Counted from the stretch's first letter, positions 1-8,992 are shown. The stretch is 64,000 nucleotides of DNA from CAWAMD01 sp963783045 (GCA_963783045.1 CAWAMD010000005.1:868001-932000), one strand, 5' to 3'. Made by a program: numbers and translations. Notes: generated from the letters alone by a model not told the origin.

Positions 1-598
1 GCGCGACCGTCTTCGGCCCCGCGCCCCACAGGTCCTGCACCGGCAGCGGCCGCAGGAACGCCTCGACCTGATCGGCCGGGACGTGGAGCAGCCCGTCCGG
101 CTTGGCCTTGCCGGAGCACAGCTTCGCCATGAACTTCGTCGGCCCGACCCCGATCGAGCAGGCGAGACCGGTGCGCTCCCGCACGTCCGCCCGGATGCGG
201 TGCCCGATGGTGACCGGGTCGCCGAAGAGCCGGACCGAGCCTCCTACGTCGAGGAATGCCTCGTCGAGCGAGAGCGGCTCGACGAGCGGTGTGTAGGACC
301 GGAAGACCTCCATCACCTCGCGTGAGGCCGTGCGGTACTTCTCGAAGTCACCGGACACGACGACGAGCGAGGGACACAGGCGCCGGGCGCGGACCATCGG
401 CATGGCCGAGTGGATCCCGAACCGGCGGGCCTCGTAGGAGGCCGCCGCGACCACCCCGCGGGACCCGGCGCCCCCGACCACGACGGGCCGTCCCCGCAGG
501 GCCGGGTCGTCGCGCTGCTCGACGGACGCGTAGAACGCGTCCATGTCGGCATGGAGGATGGGCTCCTCGGGGCGGGACGGTCGGGCAGCCACGGGCAC
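1..598 (-). CDS. dinB: DNA polymerase IV, Y-family (partial, C-terminus outside window)
   Basis: Translesion DNA polymerase of the Y family. The visible N-terminal part shows the palm motif HADMDAFYASVEQ with the first metal-binding Asp, the finger-region YEARRFGIHSAMP, the catalytic LSLDEAFLDVGG (SLDE motif), and the SIGVGPTKFMAKLCSGKAKP segment typical of DinB. About 199 residues are present; the little-finger domain lies beyond base 1. The frame opens at GTG 598, with a second GTG at 592; no strong ribosome site separates them. A LexA-type box lies about 35 bases upstream, so SOS induction is likely. The gene is divergent from the DUF2723 gene. Confidence 0.9.
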   Translation of the reverse strand, partial: MPVAARPSRPEEPILHADMDAFYASVEQRDDPALRGRPVVVGGAGSRGVVAAASYEARRFGIHSAMPMVRARRLCPSLVVVSGDFEKYRTASREVMEVFRSYTPLVEPLSLDEAFLDVGGSVRLFGDPVTIGHRIRADVRERTGLACSIGVGPTKFMAKLCSGKAKPDGLLHVPADQVEAFLRPLPVQDLWGAGPKTVA

Positions 599-631
599 AC
601 CACGCTCAGGGACGCGATCGTCGACGGCGAT

Positions 632-645
632 CGAACAGGTGTTCC
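632..645 (-). promoter_or_regulatory. LexA (SOS) box upstream of dinB
   Basis: CGAACAGGTGTTCC fits the gram-positive/actinobacterial SOS consensus CGAACRNRYGTTYC at every position. It sits 34 bases before the dinB start and is the only such box between dinB and the divergent DUF2723 gene. Repression of dinB by LexA is inferred from the motif and the gene's function. Confidence 0.8.
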
Positions 646-778
646 CCAGGATACCGGTGGCCGGTGGGCCAGAGCACGCGGTGATACCGGGCCTCGACGC
701 TCCGTACGGTCTCGCGCACCCCGAGGCACGTCCCGGTGACCGCATCAGCGGCCGCCGACCGACCATCCGGAGCGGCCG

Positions 779-2464
779 ATGGCACGAGCACCACGCGGCG
801 GGCAGCTGATCGAGGACCACGGTCGAGCTGCCGATCTGCGCCACGACCCCGGGCCCGCCGCCGGCCGCGCCCCTCTCGTCGACCTCCGCGACGGCACGGC
901 GACGGGCAGCACCGAGGGCGGGTGGCCGGTCGTGCGCTGGGCCGTGCCCGCCGTCATCGCAGCCCTCGGGGTCGTCTACCTCCTCACCATGCTGCCGGGC
1001 ATCGGCTTCTCCGGCGACACGATCAAGTTCCAGTACATCGGCAAGGTGCTCGGCACGAGCCACGAGCCCGGCGAGCCGCTCTACACCCTGCTCAACGCCC
1101 TGTGGGTGCGCGTGATCCCGGTCGGCACGCTCGCCTGGCGGGTCAACCTGCTCTCCATGGGGCTGTCGCTCGTCGCGCTCGCCCTGCTCGCCCGCATCCT
1201 GCGTCACCTCGCCGTGCCGGCGGCCGTGACCGCCGTGGTCATCGCCGCGCTCGGGCTGACGCCGCTGTACTGGACCCACGCCACCGTGGCGGAGGTCTAC
1301 CCCCTCGTCATGACGGCCATCCTCGGGGTCCTGCTCGCCCTCGTGCGCTGGCGCGAGACGGAATCGGAGCGGTACCTCCTCGTGGCCCTCGCCGTCTACG
1401 GGCTCTCGGTCGGGGTCCACACGATGGTGGCGCTGCTCGCCCCGGGGATCGTCTGGTTCGTCTGGCGGACGGACCGCCGCGCCTTCTGGCGACCGCGCGT
1501 GGTCGCCACCGCCGTCCTCGCGGCGAGCGCCGGCCTCGCCGGCTACGCCTATCTCGCCTGGCGGACCGCGGACCCCACGACCCCCTACGTCGAGACCGCC
1601 GTCACCGACCTCACGTCCTTCGTCGCCGCCGTCCGGGGCGCCAAGTTCTCCGGACAGATGTTCGGTGTCTCCGTCGGCGAGCTGTGGTCGGACCATCTCC
1701 CGACCCTCGGTCAGGTCGTGTGGGTGCACGAGATGCTGCTGCTGCCATTCATCCCGATCGGCGCGTGGCGTATGCGTCGCAGCGTCGTCGGCCAGACCCT
1801 GACCTGGTGGGTCGTCGCGTACCTGACGTTCGCCGTCGGCTACAACGTCTTCGACTGGGACGTCTTCCTGCTCCCGGCGATCGTGCTCGCTGCGGTCTGG
1901 ACCGCCGTCGGGATCACCACGGCGGCCGGCTGGGTGGTGCGACGGGCGACCCGGCTCGGGACCCGTGACAAGCTCGCACGACCCGCTCTCGCGCTGGCGG
2001 TCGCCGCTCCCCTGCTCATCGGCGCCAGCAGCTACCCGAACACGAACCGCCACGACGACACGACCACCCAGCAGGTCGCGGCGGGCAAGCTCGCGGCCGT
2101 TCCGGACGGCGCGATCCTGTTCACACGCAGCTACTACTGGAGCCAGGCGCTCTGGGAGCTGCGGCTGGGCGAAGGGATGCGTGCCGGAGACGACGTCGTG
2201 GAGGTTCCCTACGACGTGGCGCCGGCGTCGGTGGCGGCGTACGTGCTCGAGCGGCGCTCGATCTGGCTGCACGACGAGCGGCAGCGGGTGACGGGACAGC
2301 GCCCCGTGTACGCGCTGCGACAGGAGGACGCGGGTGCGCTGATCGAGCATGGTCTCGTCCCGCAGCGGGTGCGGGTCCGCCTGGCCGACGGCAGCGTGCG
2401 CGCGATCTACCGGATGCGCCCGGCGACCGCCTTCGACGAGGCGCTCCGACACATCAGACGGTAA
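779..2464 (+). CDS. DUF2723 (TMEM260-like) polytopic membrane protein
   Basis: Integral membrane protein of 561 residues with many hydrophobic segments in the first 400 residues and a hydrophilic C-terminal third. After the first membrane helix it shows FSGDTIKFQYIGKVLG and HEPGEPLYTLLN, matching the acidic first loop and the HPPG-type motif of DUF2723/TMEM260 proteins, which belong to the GT-C glycosyltransferase superfamily. A role in lipid-linked sugar transfer outside the membrane is inference; no substrate can be read. An in-frame stop at 737-739 limits the start to ATG 779 or to later GTG codons; the first ~45 residues look low-complexity, so the true start may be near 930. Confidence 0.7.
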   Translation: MARAPRGGQLIEDHGRAADLRHDPGPAAGRAPLVDLRDGTATGSTEGGWPVVRWAVPAVIAALGVVYLLTMLPGIGFSGDTIKFQYIGKVLGTSHEPGEPLYTLLNALWVRVIPVGTLAWRVNLLSMGLSLVALALLARILRHLAVPAAVTAVVIAALGLTPLYWTHATVAEVYPLVMTAILGVLLALVRWRETESERYLLVALAVYGLSVGVHTMVALLAPGIVWFVWRTDRRAFWRPRVVATAVLAASAGLAGYAYLAWRTADPTTPYVETAVTDLTSFVAAVRGAKFSGQMFGVSVGELWSDHLPTLGQVVWVHEMLLLPFIPIGAWRMRRSVVGQTLTWWVVAYLTFAVGYNVFDWDVFLLPAIVLAAVWTAVGITTAAGWVVRRATRLGTRDKLARPALALAVAAPLLIGASSYPNTNRHDDTTTQQVAAGKLAAVPDGAILFTRSYYWSQALWELRLGEGMRAGDDVVEVPYDVAPASVAAYVLERRSIWLHDERQRVTGQRPVYALRQEDAGALIEHGLVPQRVRVRLADGSVRAIYRMRPATAFDEALRHIRR

Positions 2465-2497
2465 CGTCCCGTCCACCCGCAGTGATGGAGTGCGATC

Positions 2498-3217
2498 GTG
2501 CCCATTGCGTCGACCCCGGACCACGTGGCCATCGCCGTTCCCGACTACGACCTCGCGGACGAGCGTTGGCGGGATCAGCTCGGCGGCCGCTGGGTGCGCT
2601 GGTTCCACAACCACGGGATCTTCCGCGGCCGCCAGCTGCGGTTCGCGAACGGCGGCAAGCTCGAGATCCTGCAGCCCTCCGAGGTCCCCAACCCGCAGCG
2701 CGACTTCCTGCGCCCCTTCCTCGAACGGTTCGGCGCGCAGGTGCACCACCTGACGCTCAGGGTCGACGATCTGGCCGCAGCCATCGACGAGCTCCGGGAC
2801 AGCGATCTGGACGTGGTGGACGTGGACGACCGCCACCCGGTCTGGAAGGAGGGGTTCCTCCGCCCGTCCCAGATCGGGGGCCTCGTGGTCCAGATCGCGC
2901 AGACGACGATGAGCGACGCCGACTGGGCCGCCTCCCACGACTTCGAGCCGGAGCCGCCGGTCCCGGGCGGACCCGGGCTGCTCGGGCCGCTCCTGCGCCA
3001 CCACGACCTCGAGGACGCCGCCGAGGTGTGGCAGCTGCTCGGCGCTGCGGTCAGCCGCGACGCGGACGGGTCGCTGCGGTGCCGGTGGGGTGACTCGCCG
3101 CTCTCGGTCCGCGTCGAGCACGGCCCCCAGGACGGCCCGGTGGGCCTGCGCATGACGGGGACGCACGACCTCGACCGGGACGACAAGCTCGGCGCCGCCG
3201 TCATCGGCGCCGCCTGA
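2498..3217 (+). CDS. VOC-superfamily (glyoxalase/bleomycin-resistance-like) protein
   Basis: Soluble protein of 239 residues. The first ~140 residues form a vicinal-oxygen-chelate domain: DHVAIAVPDYDLADERW at the N-terminus, then VHHLTLRVDDLAAAIDELR in the second beta-alpha-beta unit, with candidate metal ligands His9, Glu and His. This resembles the methylmalonyl-CoA epimerase/Glyoxalase_4 group, but the substrate is unknown. The remaining ~100 residues hold a degenerate second module. It starts at GTG 2498, with GGAG at 2487-2490 seven bases ahead, and follows the DUF2723 gene by 33 bases, so co-transcription is possible. Confidence 0.7.
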   Translation: MPIASTPDHVAIAVPDYDLADERWRDQLGGRWVRWFHNHGIFRGRQLRFANGGKLEILQPSEVPNPQRDFLRPFLERFGAQVHHLTLRVDDLAAAIDELRDSDLDVVDVDDRHPVWKEGFLRPSQIGGLVVQIAQTTMSDADWAASHDFEPEPPVPGGPGLLGPLLRHHDLEDAAEVWQLLGAAVSRDADGSLRCRWGDSPLSVRVEHGPQDGPVGLRMTGTHDLDRDDKLGAAVIGAA

Positions 3218-3223
3218 GCCTCG

Positions 3224-3880
3224 TCAGCCGATCCCGGCGAGGGCCAGCGCGCCGAGCAGCGAGTCCGCGACGGCGGTCCCGGCTGCCTCGAGCTCGGCAC
3301 GGGAGTGGCTGCCGCCGTCGTAGAGCACGCAGGCGGCGCCGACGTGCTGAGCGGCGAGGGCGTCGTCGACGGCATCGCCGATGAGGACCACGTCCCCCGC
3401 GTCACCGCCGGTCGCATCGGCGATCGCGGCGAGGTGGTCGACGAGGAACGCTGCCTTCCGGCTGCCGTAGCCGTTGCGCAGCCCGTCCACCCGGGTGAAG
3501 TGGCGGTCGAGGCCGAGCCGTTCGACGAGTCCGACGAGCTCCTCGTGGCGCCACATCGACAGCAGCGACTGGGTGCGGCCGGCACGGGTGACGCGCTCGA
3601 GCGCGTCCAGCGCGTCGCCGGTCAGCTGTGCCCGGTCGACGAGCAGGTCCCGGTAGCGCTCGTGATAGGTGCGGTCGAAGCGCTCCCACTCTCCCGGGGT
3701 GAGGTCCCGGCCGAGCAGCCGCTCGTAGAAGCGGTGGACCGGGCGGGTGTAGTGACGCTGGTAGTCGGCCAGGGTGATGGGCGGCGCATCGACCAGGGCG
3801 AGGACCGCGTTCACCGACGCGACGACCAGCTGCTGGTCGTCCAGCAGGGTCCCGTTCCAGTCCCAGACCACGTGTCTCAT
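3224..3880 (-). CDS. HAD-family hydrolase (phosphoglycolate-phosphatase-like)
   Basis: A 218-residue HAD phosphatase. Motif I is DWNGTLLDD, where the usual second Asp is Asn, a variant common in actinobacterial phosphoglycolate-phosphatase-like proteins. Motif II is the LLSMW segment, a conserved Lys lies in GSRKAAFL, and motif IV is VVLIGDAVDDALAA. It lies 46 bases downstream of dnaE2 on the same strand, so it probably forms the end of the DUF6504-dnaE2 transcript. A long in-frame extension to 4123 would overlap dnaE2 and is low-complexity; the start at ATG 3880 gives the standard family N-terminus. Substrate unknown. Confidence 0.75.
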   Translation of the reverse strand: MRHVVWDWNGTLLDDQQLVVASVNAVLALVDAPPITLADYQRHYTRPVHRFYERLLGRDLTPGEWERFDRTYHERYRDLLVDRAQLTGDALDALERVTRAGRTQSLLSMWRHEELVGLVERLGLDRHFTRVDGLRNGYGSRKAAFLVDHLAAIADATGGDAGDVVLIGDAVDDALAAQHVGAACVLYDGGSHSRAELEAAGTAVADSLLGALALAGIG

Positions 3881-3926
3881 GACGCGCCATGGTGACGGGT
3901 GCGCACGCCGTCGGCAAGGGAAGCGG

Positions 3927-6900
3927 TCAGCGGCTGCCCCGTCCGAACTCGGAGGCCTGCAGGCCGGCCGGGCGGGTGGTCGTGCGCTCATGCGGGGCGG
4001 GGGTGCCCCGCTCGCCGAGGGCATCGGGCAGCCACCCTTCCTGCCAGGCGCGCCACAGCCGCGAGAGATCCCAGGCGCGGGCACCGTTGATCGTCGCGCC
4101 CCGGTTGCCGCGCCGGCGGACACGCCCTTCGACGACGAGCAGCCAGGCGTGCAGCACCGTCCAGGCGTTGTCCTCGAGGGTCCGCTCGAAGTAGGTCGTC
4201 TGGGTCGTGCCGGTGCGGTCGTCGAGCGAGAGGAACAGGACCCGCTGCCCCGAGCGCTGGGGCGGCGACTGGATCGCGACCTTCACCCCCGCCACGCGGA
4301 CGGTCGCCCAGTCCGGCTGGTCCGGCAGGTCGATGGCCCGGGTCACCCCGAGGGCCTCGAGCAGCGGCTCGTAGAAGGAGACCACGTGCCGGGTGACGTC
4401 GAGCCCGATCGCGGCCAGCTCGTCGCGGGTGGCGTCCGCCTCGCTCGCCGCCGGAAGCCGGGGCGTGTGGTCGGCATGCAGGTCGAGGCGTGTCTGCTCG
4501 GCCTCATCGGTGTCGGCTGCGGCGGCGCTCCCGCGTGCGGGGGCGTGCCGCCAGCACTCCTCGACGGCGAGGCGCAGGGCCCGCCGCCCCGGCGGGCCGT
4601 CGCGGCGGCCGAGACCGGCGATCAGATCGAACGCTCCGAGCGTGGCCAGCCGCTCGGCCGTGGGACGCGACAGCCGACCGCGGGCCCGCAGGTCGTCCAG
4701 CGAGGTGAACGGACGGGCGTCGAGCAGCCGCTCGATCTCGGCGTCCGCGATCCCCTTGACGTCCTGGAACCCGATCCGGATCGCGTACCGGTAGCCGTTG
4801 CCGGCGTCGCCGGCGTCGACGCCGCCCGGCGGGACGAGCGCCGACCTCGCCGACGAGGGGCCCTCGCGCCGCCACCCCGGCGGCAACCGGTCGCCGGTGA
4901 TCCCGAGCCGGTGGAAGGCGAGTCCCTGGTCGACCACCTCGACGGTGTAGGGGCGTGCGGAGCGGTTGATGTCGACCGGCAACACCGCGACCCCGAAGGT
5001 GCGGGCCTCGTCGAGCAGCAGCCGCCGTGGGTACATCCCGGGGTCGTGGGTGAGCAGCCCCGCGACGAACTCCGGCAGGTAGTGGGCCTTCAGCCATGCC
5101 GAGCGGTAGGTCGGCACGGCGAACGCCGCGGCGTGGGCCTTGCAGAACCCGAACGAGGCGAAGGAGGCCACCTGCTCCCAGATCGCCTCGGCATCCTCGC
5201 GGGAGAACCCCCGGTCGGTGGCGCGGGCGAGCGCCCACGGCCGGATCCTCGCCAGCTTGGTGGGGTCGTTCAGCTGCCGGCGCAGCAGGTCCGCGTAGGA
5301 CAGGTCGCATCCGGTCAGCGCCGCGAGCACGCCCATGACCTGCTCGTGGTAGACGACGACCCCGTAGGTCTCGGCCAGGACCGGCTCGAGCGACGGGTGC
5401 GGGTAGACGGCGGGAGCCTCCCCGCGCCGACGCGCCACGAACGGGCCCACCATGTCGGCCTTCACCGGCCCGGGCCGGAACAGGGAGATCTCGGTGACGA
5501 GGTCGCCGACGTGCTCGGGCTGAAGCCGGGCGAGCAGCTCTCGCTGCCCGGGCGACTCGAGCTGGAACACGCCGATGGCCCGGGTGGAGCGCAGCAGCGC
5601 GAAGGCGTCCTCGTCGTCGGTCGGGACCGCGTCGAGGTCGATGGTCTCGCCGCGCGTGTGCGGGACGAGGTCGAGGGCGTGCCGCATCGCCGAGAGCATC
5701 CGCACCGCGAGCACGTCGAGCTTGAGCAGCCCGAGCGCGGCAACGTCGTCCTTGTCGAACTGCGAGATCGGGTAGCCGTGGGCGGATCGTTCCAGCGGTG
5801 TACGCGTCATCAGGTTCGTGTCGGCGAGCAGCACCCCGGACGGGTGCATGGCGAGATGCCGTGGGAAGCCGTCGATGCGCTCGACGACCGAGAACAGCGT
5901 CTCGAGCTGGCCGGCGTCGAGCCGGGCGCCCTTCAGCTCGGGCAGTCGGCGCATCACGGCCCGCACGTCGCGGGCCCGGGCGTACTGCGCGAAGGTCTTC
6001 GCGATGTGGTCGACCTCGTCGGGTGGCAGGCCGAGGACCTTGCCGACCTCGCGGATCGCCATGCGGGCCTGGAACGTCTCGACCATCGCGACGCCGGCGA
6101 CCCGGTCGGTGCCATACCGGGCGATGATGAGGTCGTAAACGTCCTCGCGGCGGGCCGACTCAACGTCGAGATCGATGTCGGGCAGCTCGTCGCGGTAGGG
6201 ATTCATGAAGCGCTCGAACGCGAGGCCGTGGGCGACCGGGTCAACGTCGCTGATCCGCAGCGCGTAGCAGACGAGGCTGCCGGCGGCCGACCCGCGGCAG
6301 GCGGCGAGGATCCCGAGCTCGCCGCGGACGTCGGCGACGATGTCGGCGACGGTGAGGAAGTAGTCGTGCAGCCCGAGCCGGTCGATCATGGCGAGCTCAC
6401 GCTCGAGCCGTCCGCGTACGGCCGGCGTGAGATGCGGGTAGCGGTCGGCGACACCGGCCCAGCTGCGCCGGTACAGCTCGCCGGCCGCGACCTCGGGGGC
6501 GAGCCCGGTCAGCCGCGGGGCGTGGAGCTCGCCGATACCGAGGTCGACCTCGCACGCGCCGGCGACCTCGTGGGCGTTGCGGAGCACGTCCGGTCGGTCG
6601 CGGAAGAGCGGCAGCAGGTCGGCGGCGGTCTTGAACCATCCCTCGGCGGTGCGCCGGCCGACGTGCCGGCGCCCGAGCGGCACCTGGTGGCGGACGCAGG
6701 TGAGCACGTCGGCGAGGAAGGCGTCCTCGCGGCGCAGGTAGCGCACGTCGTTGACGGCGACGGGGCGGACCTCGCAGCGCCCGGCGAGCGCGAGGGTGTG
6801 CGCGACCCGCTGGTCGTCGTCGCGCTCGAGGTGGTGGCGGACGCCGAGGAGCACCCCCTGCCGGCCGAAGACCTCCATCCAGCGGCGGACCTCGGCCTCG

Positions 6901-7517
6901 GCGGCGTCGAGCCGCCCGGCCGCGACGAGCCGCCCGACCGGCGAGTCCGGACCGAGCAGCAGGAACGTCCCGTCGTGGGCAGCGGCCAGCGCCGCGTCCT
7001 CGAAGGACACGTGCGGGGAGCTGCGCGCCGCGCCGCCCGCCCCGGAACCGTCGTCGGCGTGCGCCGCGCTGACCGTGCGGCACAGGTCCCCGTAGCCCTC
7101 CCGGGTCCTCGCCAGCAGGATGATCCGGGCCGCGTCGTCCTCGAGCCAGCCCGCGCCCTTCCCCGGGCGTCGCGCGCGCGGGTCGTCGGGTGCCTGCACC
7201 GTCCCACCGCCCCGGCCACGGACCCGGCGGGCCTCCTCTGCGGGGAGGCGGACCCGACCGGCGCGGGTGAGCTCCCATCCGGGCCGGTCCTGGTCACCGA
7301 CGAGGGCGAGGTCGGCACCGAACACCGGGACGACCCCGTCACGGGCGGCGGCCTGCGCGAACCGGACGATGCCGTACAGCCCGTCACGGTCGGTCAGGGC
7401 GACGTGGGTCATGCCGGCCTCGGCCGCGGCGGCGGTCAGCTCGCCGGGCCGGATCGCCCCGTCCCGCATCGAGAAGCTCGACCGGACCGAGAGATGCGCA
7501 AAGGGAGGCAGGGACAT
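3927..7517 (-). CDS. dnaE2: Error-prone DNA polymerase III alpha subunit (DnaE2-like)
   Basis: C-family replicative-type polymerase of 1196 residues. It begins with a PHP domain (HLSVRSSFSMRDG, ALTDRDGLYG), continues with the polymerase core containing PDIDLDVESARREDVYDLI and KLDVLAVRMLSAM (catalytic Asp residues), then HhH and a C-terminal OB segment. The HxH metal motif of the PHP domain is degenerate (HLSVR where active forms read HLHxH), suggesting no proofreading by this domain. It starts at ATG 7517, eight bases after the DUF6504 stop, under the same SOS box, which fits induced mutagenesis. No imuA/imuB partner is in the window, though dinB lies 3.3 kb beyond. A main replicative DnaE1 is unlikely given SOS control. 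Confidence 0.85.
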   Translation of the reverse strand: MSLPPFAHLSVRSSFSMRDGAIRPGELTAAAAEAGMTHVALTDRDGLYGIVRFAQAAARDGVVPVFGADLALVGDQDRPGWELTRAGRVRLPAEEARRVRGRGGGTVQAPDDPRARRPGKGAGWLEDDAARIILLARTREGYGDLCRTVSAAHADDGSGAGGAARSSPHVSFEDAALAAAHDGTFLLLGPDSPVGRLVAAGRLDAAEAEVRRWMEVFGRQGVLLGVRHHLERDDDQRVAHTLALAGRCEVRPVAVNDVRYLRREDAFLADVLTCVRHQVPLGRRHVGRRTAEGWFKTAADLLPLFRDRPDVLRNAHEVAGACEVDLGIGELHAPRLTGLAPEVAAGELYRRSWAGVADRYPHLTPAVRGRLERELAMIDRLGLHDYFLTVADIVADVRGELGILAACRGSAAGSLVCYALRISDVDPVAHGLAFERFMNPYRDELPDIDLDVESARREDVYDLIIARYGTDRVAGVAMVETFQARMAIREVGKVLGLPPDEVDHIAKTFAQYARARDVRAVMRRLPELKGARLDAGQLETLFSVVERIDGFPRHLAMHPSGVLLADTNLMTRTPLERSAHGYPISQFDKDDVAALGLLKLDVLAVRMLSAMRHALDLVPHTRGETIDLDAVPTDDEDAFALLRSTRAIGVFQLESPGQRELLARLQPEHVGDLVTEISLFRPGPVKADMVGPFVARRRGEAPAVYPHPSLEPVLAETYGVVVYHEQVMGVLAALTGCDLSYADLLRRQLNDPTKLARIRPWALARATDRGFSREDAEAIWEQVASFASFGFCKAHAAAFAVPTYRSAWLKAHYLPEFVAGLLTHDPGMYPRRLLLDEARTFGVAVLPVDINRSARPYTVEVVDQGLAFHRLGITGDRLPPGWRREGPSSARSALVPPGGVDAGDAGNGYRYAIRIGFQDVKGIADAEIERLLDARPFTSLDDLRARGRLSRPTAERLATLGAFDLIAGLGRRDGPPGRRALRLAVEECWRHAPARGSAAAADTDEAEQTRLDLHADHTPRLPAASEADATRDELAAIGLDVTRHVVSFYEPLLEALGVTRAIDLPDQPDWATVRVAGVKVAIQSPPQRSGQRVLFLSLDDRTGTTQTTYFERTLEDNAWTVLHAWLLVVEGRVRRRGNRGATINGARAWDLSRLWRAWQEGWLPDALGERGTPAPHERTTTRPAGLQASEFGRGSR

Positions 7518-7525
7518 CGGGGGCT

Positions 7526-7828
7526 TCAGTCCCAGACCCGGTCGAGCCGCCAGGCCTCGCCGTGACGGACGAGCTCGTACACACCGCGGGTCGGGCTGCC
7601 GTTACGGGCTTCGACCCGCCACATGTCGGTCTGCTCGATCTGGATCGGTCGACCGTCGGCACGCCGCCACCACCCCGGGTCCTCGCGCCAGTGTCCGAGC
7701 ACCTGGGTGACGTGGTAGTGCTGGCCGCGCCAGCGGAACGACCGTGGCGCGTCGGCGCCGTCGGAAACCGTCCGCACGCCCCCGTCACACACGACCTCGT
7801 CGAGGACCTCCCGGTACCGCTTCGTCAT
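7526..7828 (-). CDS. DUF6504 family protein of the SOS mutagenesis operon
   Basis: Small basic protein of 100 residues, rich in Trp and Arg, of the DUF6504 type often found beside actinobacterial ImuB/DnaE2 polymerases. Conserved-looking segments are RSFRWRGQHYHVTQVLGHW and the WRVEARNG...GVYELVR region. Start ATG 7828 is preceded by GGAGGAGAG. The next gene, dnaE2, starts eight bases after its stop. A LexA box is 29 bases upstream of the start. Its biochemical role is not known; an accessory function in translesion synthesis is inferred from context. Confidence 0.75.
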   Translation of the reverse strand: MTKRYREVLDEVVCDGGVRTVSDGADAPRSFRWRGQHYHVTQVLGHWREDPGWWRRADGRPIQIEQTDMWRVEARNGSPTRGVYELVRHGEAWRLDRVWD

Positions 7829-7856
7829 CGCCGCTCTCCTCCGCCGGGTGCCCGGG

Positions 7857-7876
7857 GATCGAACATATGTTCGATC
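7857..7876 (-). promoter_or_regulatory. Perfect LexA (SOS) box of the DUF6504-dnaE2 operon
   Basis: GATCGAACATATGTTCGATC is a perfect 20-base palindrome containing CGAACATATGTTCG, the SOS core. It lies 29 bases before the DUF6504 start and is the most symmetrical of the three LexA boxes in the window, which predicts tight binding. The other neighbour (osmolyte-binding gene) ends toward it, so only the DUF6504 operon is a plausible target. Confidence 0.9.
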
Positions 7877-8008
7877 ACCTGAAGGGACCGTATGCCCCCG
7901 ATGCGACCGCTGGCAACGTGCGAGCGGGACGGGCGTCCAGGTGTGCGAGGGGCGTGCGCGCCGCGCGGCGCAGCGCGGGCGCAACGTCCCGCACATCGTT
8001 CCGTCCGG

Positions 8009-8992
8009 CTACGGCGCCGTCGCGGTCGGAGAGGGCGGGACGGGGCGTCCGGCCCTGGCCAGCAGCTGCTGGGCGGCCTCCTGCGCGACGGTGGCCAGCG
8101 GCTCACCGGCCGTGACGCGGGCGTTCCACTCGCCGAGCAGCCGGGTGGTCAGCTGCGCCGGCATGGGTCCGAGCGCGGAGAGGACCGCCGGCCGCCGGTC
8201 CCGTATCTCACCCGCCAGCACCGGCGTGACGACGAAGGCGGGGAACACCTGGAGGTCGTCGACGAGGGGCCGCTGCCCGACGAGCCAGGCGTCGCCGTCG
8301 GTGGCGGTCGTCAGCCCGGCGAGGCAGTCGCCGGCGCGGACGCCGCGGACGGCATCCTCCGGGCTGGCCGCGACGACCTCGCGGCCGAGCCCGACGCCGT
8401 AGGCGCTCCAGACCGCCTTCAGGCCGTCGTCGCGCCGGGCGAACTCCTTGTCGACGCACACGAGCGCGTCGGGCTGCTCGGACAGGCGGGCGGCCAGCCG
8501 AGACATCGTCTGCAGGTCGGCGTTCACGGACGGGAAGCCCTGCACGACGAAGGAGAAGGTCGCGTTCGCCGGCGGCGCGTCGAGGCCGCCCTCGCGGAAG
8601 GACGGCCGCATCCACACGATGTCGTGCCGTTCGCGGTCGAAGGTCTCGACCGTCGAGAAGGACGCGCGGGGGTCGCCCGGCGGGTCGGCCCGGTTCAGGA
8701 CCTCGAGCCAGGCCTCCCCCGTGTAGCCGGGGACGATGTCGATGGCGCGCAGCTCGAGCGCCTGCCGTGCGGCCTGCGCATCGGCGAAGGTGTCGACGGT
8801 GGCCGGGATGCCCGCCGCCCCGAGCAGCTCGGCCATCACGTTCGCGAGCAGCCGCGACTCGGCGTCGTCGGCCGTACCGATCCGCACGGCGGGACCGCTG
8901 GGACTGGCGGACGCGGCGGGAGCCGGAGCCGCGACCGCGGAGCAGGCGGTGCCGAGCAGAGCAGCGGCGAGGAGAAGGGCAACGATGCGCAC
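8009..8992 (-). CDS. Glycine betaine/osmoprotectant-type substrate-binding lipoprotein (OpuC/ProX-like)
   Basis: Exported solute-binding protein of 327 residues. The N-terminus is a signal peptide ending LLGTAC, an imperfect lipobox, followed by an Ala/Pro/Ser linker. The mature part has VRIGTADDAESRLLANVMAELL, IDIVPGYTGEAWLEVLN and DRRPAVLSALGPM, the layout of OpuAC-type domains that bind quaternary amines. No ABC permease or ATPase gene is adjacent, so the transporter must be encoded elsewhere or this is an orphan. Start GTG 8992 gives a clean signal peptide; an upstream in-frame extension to 9127 would overlap the divergent rocD. Ligand is inferred from family only. Confidence 0.75.
   Translation of the reverse strand: MRIVALLLAAALLGTACSAVAAPAPAASASPSGPAVRIGTADDAESRLLANVMAELLGAAGIPATVDTFADAQAARQALELRAIDIVPGYTGEAWLEVLNRADPPGDPRASFSTVETFDRERHDIVWMRPSFREGGLDAPPANATFSFVVQGFPSVNADLQTMSRLAARLSEQPDALVCVDKEFARRDDGLKAVWSAYGVGLGREVVAASPEDAVRGVRAGDCLAGLTTATDGDAWLVGQRPLVDDLQVFPAFVVTPVLAGEIRDRRPAVLSALGPMPAQLTTRLLGEWNARVTAGEPLATVAQEAAQQLLARAGRPVPPSPTATAP

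Noticed and set aside
3774..7565. Long plus-strand open frame of 1263 codons
   Set aside because: It is the antisense shadow of dnaE2, which has clear polymerase motifs, a shared operon and an SOS promoter; the plus-strand product is a low-complexity mix of Gly, Arg, Val and Asp.
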